The notes beneath the pieces were generated by a model. It saw only the letters and a list, made by a program, of their open reading frames with translations, had not been told where the DNA came from and did not search any database. DNA of 5,177 nt from the NCBI GenBank assembly GCA_902834965.1, contig CADFKY010000075.1:1-5177 (forward strand), read 5' to 3'. Of this stretch, positions 1 through 5,177 are shown in pieces. The position numbers were made by a program, and so were the translations under genes. How positions within the stretch are numbered: position 1 is the first letter of the stretch; every line of letters begins with the position of its first letter. The DNA is from Veillonellaceae bacterium (GTDB lineage Bacteria; Bacillota_C; Negativicutes; Veillonellales; Veillonellaceae).

Positions 1-1405
1 GGTTTGTTTGGTCCATGAACTGAGACAATTGAGAAGAACCAAAGAATTCTTTGATTGCTGCCACTACAGGGCGAATGTTAATCAACGCTTGAGGCGTGAT
101 AGATTCGATTTCTTGAATTGTCATACGTTCACGAACAACACGTTCCATACGAGTTAAACCAATACGGAATTGGTTTTGCAACAATTCACCTACACAGCGA
201 AGACGACGGTTACCCAAGTGGTCGATATCATCTGTATGACCTGCGCCATCCATAAGGTTGAGCAAGTAAGAGATGTTAGCGATCATGTCTTCACGTGTTA
301 CTGTACGGTGATCGTATGGCAAGTTGCAGTTGTTACAGATAACTTTAGATTCTACACCATCGTTATTTACGATGTAGAACTCAGCGAAACCTTCACCATC
401 GAATACATGGCTATTAGCAACGATATCAAGTTGTTCTTCCCCAACTTGTACACCTGCATCAAGAATGATTTCGCCAGTTTCTGGATCTACGATTGGTTGA
501 GCCAATGTTTGACCCAACATACGTTGACGCCAGCCGAGTTTTTTGTTTAATTTGTAACGACCAACGCGCGCTAAATCATAACGGCGTGCATCGAAGAACA
601 AGTTATCAAACAAGTTACGAGCAGACTCTACGGTTGGAGGCTCGCCTGGACGTAATTTTTTATAGATTTCAACCAATGCTTCATCAGCAGATTGAGTTGT
701 ATCTTTTTCTAATGTACGAACGATGCGTTCATCATATACTGGCAAACCATCTTCATCAGTTTTACCATTCCAGAAGAGGTCTAGAATACTTTCATTAGTA
801 TCCCAACCTAATGCACGTACCAATACAGTAGCTGGTAATTTACGGTTACGGTCAATACGAACAGCAACAACTTCGCTTGCATCAGTTTCAAGCTCGATCC
901 ATGCGCCACGGTTAGGAATAACTGTGGAATCGTACAAACGGTTACCCATTGTATCGATTTCTTTATTGTAGTAAACGCCTGGAGAACGTACCAATTGGGA
1001 TACGATTACACGTTCTGCACCATTGATGATGAAAGTACCTGTGTCAGTCATCAATGGGAAATCGCCCATGAATACTTCTTGTTCTTTAATGTCCATATTT
1101 TCTGGATCATTATTTACTAAGCGAATATTTACACGAAGTGGTGCTGCGTAAGTAGCATCACGGTTTTTACATTCATTAATATCATACTTAGGTTCACCTA
1201 AGCTGAAACCTTCGAAAGAAAGTACTAGATTACCTGAATTGTCTTTAATCGGAGAAATATCGTTGAAAATATTTTGTAAACCACTCTCCAAGAACCACTC
1301 ATACGATTTACGCTGAATGTCCAATAAATGCGGCATCTTGATAACTTCGTTAATTTTTGCGTACGTATAACGAGTTCGTTTGCCTACCTGTTCAGGTTTG
1401 AACAT
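1..1405 (-). CDS. rpoB: DNA-directed RNA polymerase subunit beta (N-terminal 468 codons, cut by left window edge)
   Basis: This is the beta subunit of the core RNA polymerase, which with beta' forms the catalytic cleft. The frame is open from the ATG at 1405 to the window edge with no stop. Recognisable blocks are the N-terminal [19 protein letters not shown] (residues 24-42), [20 protein letters not shown] (123-142), [19 protein letters not shown] (392-410) and the start of rifampicin cluster [14 protein letters not shown] (456-468, equivalent to E. coli 507-519). The usual resistance positions visible here (Q513, D516 in E. coli numbering) carry the sensitive residues. It is about 51 residues shorter than E. 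coli RpoB up to this point, as is usual for Firmicute-type proteins lacking the proteobacterial insert. The start is supported by AGGGGTG at 1415-1421, 9 nt upstream. An unusual CxxC (C357, C360) sits just before the conserved [10 protein letters not shown] block. rplL, its normal upstream neighbour, is 3.7 kb away. Confidence 0.98.
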   Translation of the reverse strand, partial: MFKPEQVGKRTRYTYAKINEVIKMPHLLDIQRKSYEWFLESGLQNIFNDISPIKDNSGNLVLSFEGFSLGEPKYDINECKNRDATYAAPLRVNIRLVNNDPENMDIKEQEVFMGDFPLMTDTGTFIINGAERVIVSQLVRSPGVYYNKEIDTMGNRLYDSTVIPNRGAWIELETDASEVVAVRIDRNRKLPATVLVRALGWDTNESILDLFWNGKTDEDGLPVYDERIVRTLEKDTTQSADEALVEIYKKLRPGEPPTVESARNLFDNLFFDARRYDLARVGRYKLNKKLGWRQRMLGQTLAQPIVDPETGEIILDAGVQVGEEQLDIVANSHVFDGEGFAEFYIVNNDGVESKVICNNCNLPYDHRTVTREDMIANISYLLNLMDGAGHTDDIDHLGNRRLRCVGELLQNQFRIGLTRMERVVRERMTIQEIESITPQALINIRPVVAAIKEFFGSSQLSQFMDQTN

Positions 1406-1595
1406 ATTTGCTTTCACCCCTATCAAAACACACTGGTCTACCATTTTCTATAACGGCATGGAAAAGACATCTTACAGGTCTCAGTTTTCCTGCTCGGATA
1501 ACGTCAAATAAAGCAAGGCCCATTTCATTTTTAAAAATAACCTTGCTTTCCATTAACCAAGCACAACCTTGGAAGAAAACCTCATCACTATTCAA
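1392..1595 (-). CDS. Doubtful 67-codon ORF in the rpoB leader, overlapping the rpoB start by 14 nt
   Basis: I do not recognise this product. The frame starts at a TTG (1595) and ends at TGA 1392-1394, inside rpoB in another frame. The translation looks protein-like: mixed charge, three Cys, one Trp, no low complexity, and a central run [18 protein letters not shown] (residues 26-43). The frame is in fact open further upstream, to a stop at 1671-1673, without any ATG. Against it: no Shine-Dalgarno precedes the TTG, and the two internal ATG codons (residues 15 and 25) have none at useful spacing. If real, it would be the first cistron of the rpoB transcript, and its end overlaps the rpoB ribosome binding site and start, so translation of the two could be coupled. 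It could equally be a chance frame in a structured untranslated leader, or the remnant of a longer gene. Confidence 0.33.
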   Translation of the reverse strand: MNSDEVFFQGCAWLMESKVIFKNEMGLALFDVIRAGKLRPVRCLFHAVIENGRPVCFDRGESKYVQT

Positions 1596-1639
1596 GTTAT
1601 AGTTTTTATATCCAAAAGCAGGAAACGCTACTTTTGCAA
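1406..1639 (-). other. Long rpoB mRNA leader
   Basis: The predicted start of transcription (about 7 nt past the -10 box at 1646-1651) gives a leader of roughly 234 nt before the rpoB ATG, long for a simple untranslated region. It holds the doubtful 67-codon frame, a 9-bp stem-loop (1510-1549) and a small 5-bp hairpin, CCAAG/CTTGG at 1557-1572 with a 6-nt loop. The only clear ribosome binding site in it is the one for rpoB, AGGGGTG at 1415-1421. I see no known riboswitch or tRNA-like element in it. Confidence 0.5.
1510..1549 (-). other. Stem-loop in the rpoB leader (possible attenuator or processing site)
   Basis: A perfect 9-bp stem pairs AAAGCAAGG with CCTTGCTTT across a 22-nt loop. The loop contains the self-complementary ATTTTTAAAAAT, which could lengthen the structure. 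On the minus-strand transcript the 3' arm ends in TTT followed by ATTTGACG, a weak U-run, so it is a poor intrinsic terminator but could pause or attenuate transcription or be cut by RNase III. In E. coli the rplL-rpoB junction also carries an attenuator and an RNase III site; a parallel role here is only inference. Confidence 0.4.
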
Positions 1640-1645
1640 TATATA

Positions 1646-1674
1646 ATTCTATCAGTATTAAAAAAGACTGTCAA
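1646..1674 (-). promoter_or_regulatory. Predicted sigma-70/SigA-type promoter of rpoB
   Basis: On the minus strand the sequence is TTGACA (1669-1674), a 17-bp spacer, then TAGAAT (1646-1651): a perfect -35 box, optimal spacing and a 5/6 -10 box. Transcription would start near 1639 and run into rpoB. The -35 box lies wholly inside the 3' arm of the aspA terminator hairpin. A dedicated strong promoter fits the separation of rpoB from rplL. Confidence 0.8.
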
Positions 1675-1695
1675 CCAAAAGGGTTGACAGTCTTT
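1660..1695 (-). terminator. Rho-independent terminator of aspA
   Basis: A perfect 14-bp inverted repeat (1663-1676 with 1682-1695) has a 5-nt loop (1677-1681). On the minus strand it is followed by six T residues in total (1660-1665, the first three shared with the stem). It lies 41 nt past the aspA stop. The plus-strand side lacks a T-run (CATTTTC follows), so it should act only on minus-strand transcription. Its 3' arm contains the rpoB -35 box. Confidence 0.9.
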
Positions 1696-1736
1696 CATTT
1701 TCATGCTTTATTCATGTATCAAAAGAGAACAATAAA

Positions 1737-3152
1737 TTAGTTGCCTTTTTGTTTTAAAAGATTCGCACCAGCGATACCAGGGCGAGTCATTTCTTTAGGA
1801 GAAAGAATATGATTAATTTCATCCTCAGTCAATAAACCTTGATCCAAGATGATATCACGAATAGCTCGACCTGTTTCATACGCTTCTTTCGCCAATGCAG
1901 AAGCTGTTTCATAGCCAAGATGTGGCAACAATGCTGTTACGATACCAACGGAACGATTCAACCAGTATTCGCATTGTTCACGATCCACTTCAAGATCCAC
2001 GAGTAATTTATCAACGAATGTATTTACGCCGTTTTTGAGGTAGCAAAGATTATTGAACAAATTGTAAGCCAATACAGGTTCCATTACGTTCAATTCGAAT
2101 TGACCATTTTCTACAGCCAATGTAATGGTTAAGTCATTACCGATAACTTGGTAACATACTTGGTTCAATACTTCGGCGATAACAGGGTTAACCTTGCCTG
2201 GCATGATGGAAGAACCAGGTTGGCGAGCAGGCAATTTTAATTCCCCAATACCACAACGAGGACCGGAGGCCATCAAGCGGAAGTCATTAGCCATTTTAAT
2301 CAATACGAGAGCCGTAACTTTCAAACCGCTGGAGATATCTGCAAAGATATCTGTATTGTTAGTAGCATCAATTAAGTTTTCTGCTGTGTAGAATGGTTCA
2401 CCTACTACTTCACTAAGTTCGTATGCTACATCATGAATATAATTAGGTTCCGCATTAAGCCCTGTACCAACTGCAGTAGCACCCATGTTAATTACATGTG
2501 CACCTTCAACGGCAGATTTAATACGTTTAATACCGCGGCGAACACCAGATGCATAGGCACCCATTTCTTGACCTAATGTAATTGGCACCGCATCTTGTAA
2601 GTGAGTACGACCCATCTTCAAAATTTCGCTATATTCAACAGCCTTTTTCTCAAGCTCGTCAACAAGGCGTTGTAATGCTTCAAGTAAAGGTTTAGATTTT
2701 AAGATCGCACATACCTTGATTGCTGTTGGGAAAGCATCATTTGTAGATTGTGCCATATTACAATGGTTGTTAGGGCTTACAATATCATAGCTTCCTTTTG
2801 GATGCCCCAAAATTTCACAAGCACGGTTAGCCAATACTTCGTTCATATTCATGTTTACAGAAGTACCTGCACCACCTTGAATTGGATCAACAGGGAATTG
2901 GTCAGCAAATTGACCTTCAATTACTTCGTCTGCAGCTTGTACAATAGCTTTACCAATAGATACATTTAAGCGACCAGTTTTCATATTCGCTAAAGCAGAT
3001 GCTTTTTTTACCATTGCCAAGGCTTTGATAAAATCTTGGTCCAAGTGTTTTCCTGTAATATGGAAGTTTTCTAATGCACGAATTGTTTGTACACCGTAAT
3101 ATAATTCATCAGCTACTTCTAATTCACCTAAGAAATCATGTTCTTTTCTCAT
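1737..3152 (-). CDS. aspA: Aspartate ammonia-lyase (aspartase)
   Basis: This cytoplasmic homotetrameric enzyme of the fumarase/aspartase superfamily reversibly converts L-aspartate to fumarate and ammonia. In a fermenter with a succinate/propionate route it would feed fumarate to fumarate reductase. The 471 residues match the family length (about 468-478). Visible blocks are the N-terminal DFLGELEVADELYYGVQTIR (6-25), GGAGTSVNMNMNEVLANR (93-110), STND (136-139), GRTHLQDAVP (181-190) and the mobile catalytic loop GSSIMPGKVNP (313-323), with the expected general base Ser314, Lys320 and Asn322. GGAGTSVNMN is the aspartase form; class II fumarase usually has GSGTQSNMN, so fumarase is the less likely reading. 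His184 follows the Bacillus-type aspartase pattern; E. coli AspA has Gln there. The ATG is supported by AAAGAGGA at 3159-3166, 6 nt upstream. The gene appears monocistronic, with its own promoter and terminator, divergent from the glycosyltransferase gene. Ile and Leu codons are those of a well-expressed gene (few ATA or CTA). Confidence 0.95.
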   Translation of the reverse strand: MRKEHDFLGELEVADELYYGVQTIRALENFHITGKHLDQDFIKALAMVKKASALANMKTGRLNVSIGKAIVQAADEVIEGQFADQFPVDPIQGGAGTSVNMNMNEVLANRACEILGHPKGSYDIVSPNNHCNMAQSTNDAFPTAIKVCAILKSKPLLEALQRLVDELEKKAVEYSEILKMGRTHLQDAVPITLGQEMGAYASGVRRGIKRIKSAVEGAHVINMGATAVGTGLNAEPNYIHDVAYELSEVVGEPFYTAENLIDATNNTDIFADISSGLKVTALVLIKMANDFRLMASGPRCGIGELKLPARQPGSSIMPGKVNPVIAEVLNQVCYQVIGNDLTITLAVENGQFELNVMEPVLAYNLFNNLCYLKNGVNTFVDKLLVDLEVDREQCEYWLNRSVGIVTALLPHLGYETASALAKEAYETGRAIRDIILDQGLLTEDEINHILSPKEMTRPGIAGANLLKQKGN

Positions 3153-3167
3153 AATAAATCCTCTTTC

Positions 3168-3190
3168 TACTATTTTTATACAAAATAGTA
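3168..3190. repeat. 9-bp perfect inverted repeat in the aspA 5' untranslated region
   Basis: TACTATTTT and AAAATAGTA are separated by TATAC. It lies between the predicted aspA transcription start (about 3215) and the ribosome binding site (3159-3166), so it could be a DNA operator that blocks elongation, or an RNA hairpin abutting the binding site. Its right half includes TATACAAAATA (3177-3187), the exact reverse complement of 3233-3243 in the promoter. Confidence 0.55.
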
Positions 3191-3221
3191 TTTCAATGAA
3201 ACGGTTTTATCTTACGCGCTC

Positions 3222-3230
3222 ATTATAGCA
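3222..3230 (-). promoter_or_regulatory. Predicted extended -10 promoter of aspA
   Basis: The minus strand reads TGCTATAAT, a perfect extended -10 element (TG at 3229-3230, TATAAT at 3222-3227). The hexamer 17 bp upstream (TTTTAT) is a poor -35, which the TGn motif commonly compensates. Transcription would start near 3215, giving a leader of about 62 nt. The palindrome at 3230-3246 abuts and overlaps the TG, in the spacer region, where a bound repressor would block polymerase. Confidence 0.72.
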
Positions 3231-3246
3231 TGTATTTTGTATACAT
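3230..3246. promoter_or_regulatory. Palindromic operator candidate at the aspA promoter
   Basis: ATGTAT and ATACAT flank TTTGT, a 6-bp inverted repeat placed in the -35/-10 spacer of the aspA promoter. The core TATTTTGTATA (3233-3243) recurs inverted at 3177-3187, and related sequences occur at 3259-3275 and 3278-3289. The regulator is unknown. AT-rich DNA yields such repeats by chance more often than average, so this rests on position plus recurrence. Confidence 0.45.
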
Positions 3247-3258
3247 AAAAGTCATTTC

Positions 3259-3289
3259 ATGTATTCTGTACAAACAATATTCTATACAA
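3259..3289. repeat. Two further copies of the TATTCTRTACAA motif between aspA and the glycosyltransferase gene
   Basis: TATTCTGTACAA (3262-3273) and TATTCTATACAA (3278-3289) match at 11 of 12 positions and start 16 bp apart. The first, extended left to ATGTATTCTGTA, also matches the left part of the palindrome at 3230-3246 (ATGTATTTTGTA), whose start is 29 bp away. They lie upstream of the aspA promoter and about 125-155 bp before the divergent gene, so they could serve either. Confidence 0.4.
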
Positions 3290-3352
3290 TATATTATTTC
3301 ATAAATAATTTTTTTGTAACAATTTCCATATTGATAAAACCTTTATCTTTTA

Positions 3353-3380
3353 TTGGTTTAATTATTACACACCCTATAGT
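3353..3380 (+). promoter_or_regulatory. Weak candidate promoter of the glycosyltransferase gene
   Basis: TTGGTT (3353-3358), a 16-bp spacer, then TATAGT (3375-3380), would start transcription near 3387, giving a leader of about 28 nt. TACAAT at 3380-3385 with TTTAAT 17 bp upstream is an alternative. The DNA is so AT-rich that -10-like hexamers are frequent, so the exact choice is uncertain. Confidence 0.3.
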
Positions 3381-3414
3381 ACAATAATATAAACTATGTA
3401 AGTAAGGAGTAATT

Positions 3415-5031
3415 ATGATTAACAATCACATGCTGCGCATAGGTGCGCTATTTTTATTAACCGTACTAAGTTACGGTTTCTATAATGCCTATCTACCCAT
3501 AACCGATCCCGTAGAATCCAACTATGTATTATCTGCTATTACAATGCTGAAACATAACTCATGGATATCACCCATGATATATGACCAAGTCTGGTATGAT
3601 AAACCGCCCCTCACCTATTGGGCGCTCATGATAAGCTATAAACTATTTGGCATATCTGACTTTACATCGCGTATACCGAATACACTCATTGCCAGTGGCA
3701 GTGTAGCGCTTATGTACCATCTTGTGTATCGCATTAAAGAGTCCACGCATATAGCAGTAACAAGTGCCATACTTTTGTTTGGTGCCTTACAGTTCTGGTA
3801 CATTTCTCACGCAGTCATAACAGACGGCTTCCTATTCTTCTTTTCACTAGCCATCTTCGGCTATTCTTATCTAGCTTTCACCAAGAACGATAAACATTCC
3901 ATGGTAAAAGCCTATGCGGCAGCAGCCTTAGCGGTCGTAACTAAAGGGCCCGTTGGTATTGTTCTGCCTGGATTAATACTATTACTATTCATTGCTGCAC
4001 GATGGTTCACCCAAAAAGATAAGGATGAATACTCACTTGCTAAGGATATTACATTATTATTTAATCCTTTGGGAATTCTACTATTTATAGTTCTTGCCAG
4101 TCCATGGTACATCGCTATGTACTTGATTCACGGTCAAGAATTCATATCTGGTTTCCTAGGGCTTCACAACATGGAGCGAGCACTTGTATCTGAGCACCCA
4201 AAATTCAATGTTTGGTATTATTACCTAATCATTGTCCCTCTTGCTCTATTACCATGGACACCAGCCGTTATTTACCGACTCAAAAACATTACCTGGAAAA
4301 ATAATTTTTATCTTCTCGGCGCTATCTGGTTTGTAGTAATTGTATTATTCTATTCACTAGTGGCCACAAAGTATATAACCTATACGTTACCAGCAATAAT
4401 CCCATGTCTTATCTGGGGTGCTGAAGCTATCACAGCTAGCTTCCATAACAAGAGTACTAGTTTTAAATATATTGTGACGATTCCATTAGGCATATATACA
4501 ATCTTATTCCTAGTAGCCAGCATCGCAACACCAGAATTAAATCCTATACCATTAATTAGTGCATTCGTATTACTAGTACTATTTGCACTAGTAGTAAAAC
4601 GGTACAGACATAGCAACTTACCATTATCTATCTATTTAGCCACACCTTTAACTATTTTATATACGGCAATCACAATAACTGTAACACCTATTTTATCTGA
4701 TCAATCAGGGCTTCAATTCAAGCCATATATTAAGTCAAGTGCTCAACACACATATATATATGGTACCTACTATACATCGATTGTATATTATACAAAAGAT
4801 ACACCAACTCAAGTATTTGTACATACTACAGATAATCCTGTATGGACAGCAGGCAAAACATTGATGCCCACTATAACAGTAGAAGAGTTTGATACAAGGG
4901 TATCTAATGAAAAAGGTGCTATCATCATTGTGCCAAATAAATATAGTAAAGAATTTGCTAATTCACCAACCAATAACATAGCAACAGAAGTTGGAAAAAC
5001 TAAATCGGCTAGCATTTATAAAATTCAATAA
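3415..5031 (+). CDS. ArnT-like membrane glycosyltransferase (PMT_2 / GT39-GT83 superfamily)
   Basis: This is a polytopic GT-C glycosyltransferase, expected in the inner membrane with its active site on the periplasmic face, moving a sugar from a polyprenyl-phosphate carrier to lipid A, LPS or another envelope acceptor. Features match the family: an N-terminal transmembrane helix (about 8-28); the catalytic loop acidic pair Asp31/Glu34 in DPVESNY (ArnT has DExRY); VWYDKPPLTYW (59-69); the second conserved Asp137; TKGPVGIVLPGL (176-187); SPWY (229-232); GLHNMERAL (249-257, compare HNxxRF of ArnT); and ATKYITYTLPAIIP (317-330). There are roughly 11-13 transmembrane segments, then a soluble C-terminal domain (about 428-538). 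The 538 residues suit ArnT-type enzymes (about 550). The start has AAGGAG (3404-3409), 5 nt upstream. No sugar-nucleotide or undecaprenyl-phosphate-Ara4N genes lie alongside, so donor and acceptor cannot be assigned and I do not call it arnT. It uses ATA and CTA codons freely, unlike aspA and rpoB, as expected of a weakly expressed gene. Confidence 0.88.
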   Translation: MINNHMLRIGALFLLTVLSYGFYNAYLPITDPVESNYVLSAITMLKHNSWISPMIYDQVWYDKPPLTYWALMISYKLFGISDFTSRIPNTLIASGSVALMYHLVYRIKESTHIAVTSAILLFGALQFWYISHAVITDGFLFFFSLAIFGYSYLAFTKNDKHSMVKAYAAAALAVVTKGPVGIVLPGLILLLFIAARWFTQKDKDEYSLAKDITLLFNPLGILLFIVLASPWYIAMYLIHGQEFISGFLGLHNMERALVSEHPKFNVWYYYLIIVPLALLPWTPAVIYRLKNITWKNNFYLLGAIWFVVIVLFYSLVATKYITYTLPAIIPCLIWGAEAITASFHNKSTSFKYIVTIPLGIYTILFLVASIATPELNPIPLISAFVLLVLFALVVKRYRHSNLPLSIYLATPLTILYTAITITVTPILSDQSGLQFKPYIKSSAQHTYIYGTYYTSIVYYTKDTPTQVFVHTTDNPVWTAGKTLMPTITVEEFDTRVSNEKGAIIIVPNKYSKEFANSPTNNIATEVGKTKSASIYKIQ

Positions 5032-5090
5032 TCATAGCAAAAACTGGCTAATTGGTATTGATAGATATCTACAAAATTTATTTCTATAAC

Positions 5091-5120
5091 AAAAAAGGCG
5101 TACCCGAGGGTACGCCTTTT
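5091..5120. terminator. Bidirectional Rho-independent terminator between the glycosyltransferase gene and rplL
   Basis: A 12-bp stem (5093-5104 with 5109-5120, core GGCGTACC/GGTACGCC) encloses the tetraloop CGAG. It is followed by TTTTATTATT-like sequence on the plus strand and by six T residues on the minus strand (5091-5096). It begins 60 nt after the glycosyltransferase stop and 14 nt after the rplL stop, so it can end both converging transcripts. A terminator directly after rplL means little transcription should continue from rplL towards rpoB. Confidence 0.9.
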
Positions 5121-5133
5121 ATTATGGCTAGAA

Positions 5134-5177
5134 TTATTTCAATTCTACAGTTGCGCCAGCTTCTTCCAATTGAGCTT
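5134..5177 (-). CDS. rplL: 50S ribosomal protein L7/L12 (last 13 codons; remainder beyond right edge)
   Basis: The minus-strand frame reads AQLEEAGATVELK then TAA (5134-5136), matching the highly conserved C-terminus of L7/L12 (typically KKLEEAGAKVELK). L7/L12 forms the multimeric stalk of the large ribosomal subunit that recruits translation factors. Only about 42 coding bases are visible, but the match is distinctive and rpoB follows on the same strand, as expected for the rplJL-rpoBC region, though after a long insertion. Confidence 0.93.
   Translation of the reverse strand, partial: AQLEEAGATVELK

Noticed and set aside
170..971. Three overlapping plus-strand frames (170-550, 493-798, 723-971)
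   Set aside because: They lie antisense to rpoB, whose minus-strand frame is conserved throughout; they have no ribosome sites and implausible compositions.
1408..1602. Plus-strand 64-codon frame antisense to the rpoB leader
   Set aside because: No ribosome binding site or promoter, and it mirrors the minus-strand leader frame; treated as a shadow.
1684..1712. Plus-strand TTGACA-17-TTTATT mirrored from the terminator, possibly an antisense promoter into the aspA end
   Set aside because: The TTGACA follows automatically from the symmetry of the hairpin, and the -10 matches only 4 of 6; no gene lies downstream on that strand.
2194..2969. Plus-strand frames inside aspA (2194-2391, 2748-2969)
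   Set aside because: Antisense shadows of a strongly conserved enzyme gene, without translation signals.
1737..3152. Class II fumarase (fumC) instead of aspartase
   Set aside because: The substrate-loop signature GGAGTSVNMN and VNPVIAEV match aspartase; fumarase has GSGTQSNMN and VNPTQ at these places.
3912..5015. Minus-strand frames inside the glycosyltransferase gene (3912-4112, 4380-4616, 4809-5015)
   Set aside because: Shadows of the plus-strand gene, whose motifs run through the same positions.
5062..5071. TAGATATCTA perfect palindrome after the glycosyltransferase stop
   Set aside because: Ten AT-rich bases with no partner site or promoter nearby; expected by chance.
1..5177. Insertion sequence, attachment site, CRISPR or defence system explaining the split rplL-rpoB locus
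   Set aside because: No transposase or integrase fragments, no flanking direct repeats, no spaced repeat array and no tRNA gene were found on either strand.

Overview
The window looks like chromosomal DNA of an AT-rich Firmicute-type bacterium with an outer membrane, most likely a Veillonella or close relative (Negativicutes). Three things point there: an RpoB that reads like a Firmicute protein, an aspartate ammonia-lyase suited to an organism that feeds amino acids into fumarate/succinate metabolism, and a lipid-A-type (ArnT-like) membrane glycosyltransferase, which only makes sense in a cell with lipopolysaccharide. The genus is an inference; the family calls are firm.

Layout, left to right. 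Positions 1-1405 (minus) hold the first 468 codons of rpoB, running off the left edge inside the rifampicin-resistance region. Positions 1406-1736 hold the rpoB leader, including a doubtful 67-codon ORF that overlaps the rpoB start and a 9-bp stem-loop, then a consensus rpoB promoter that shares bases with the terminator of the next gene. Positions 1737-3152 (minus) are aspA. Positions 3153-3414 are a very AT-rich divergent control region with a clear extended -10 promoter for aspA and several copies of a TATT(C/T)TGTA-like motif. Positions 3415-5031 (plus) encode the ArnT-like glycosyltransferase. Positions 5091-5120 are a bidirectional terminator, and 5134-5177 (minus) are the last codons of rplL (ribosomal protein L7/L12).

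The main point is the arrangement. rplL and rpoB are normally adjacent and co-transcribed in bacteria. Here both remain on the same strand in the usual order, but about 3.7 kb separates them: a terminator, one gene on the opposite strand, one gene on the same strand and a second terminator. rpoB therefore appears to have gained its own strong promoter (TTGACA-17 bp-TAGAAT), whose -35 box lies inside the 3' arm of the aspA terminator hairpin. The two inserted genes have no obvious functional link to transcription or translation or to each other: aspA is central carbon/nitrogen metabolism and the glycosyltransferase is envelope modification.

I found no mobile element, CRISPR array, tRNA, rRNA or defence system. 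The unusual content is regulatory and architectural rather than a new protein system.
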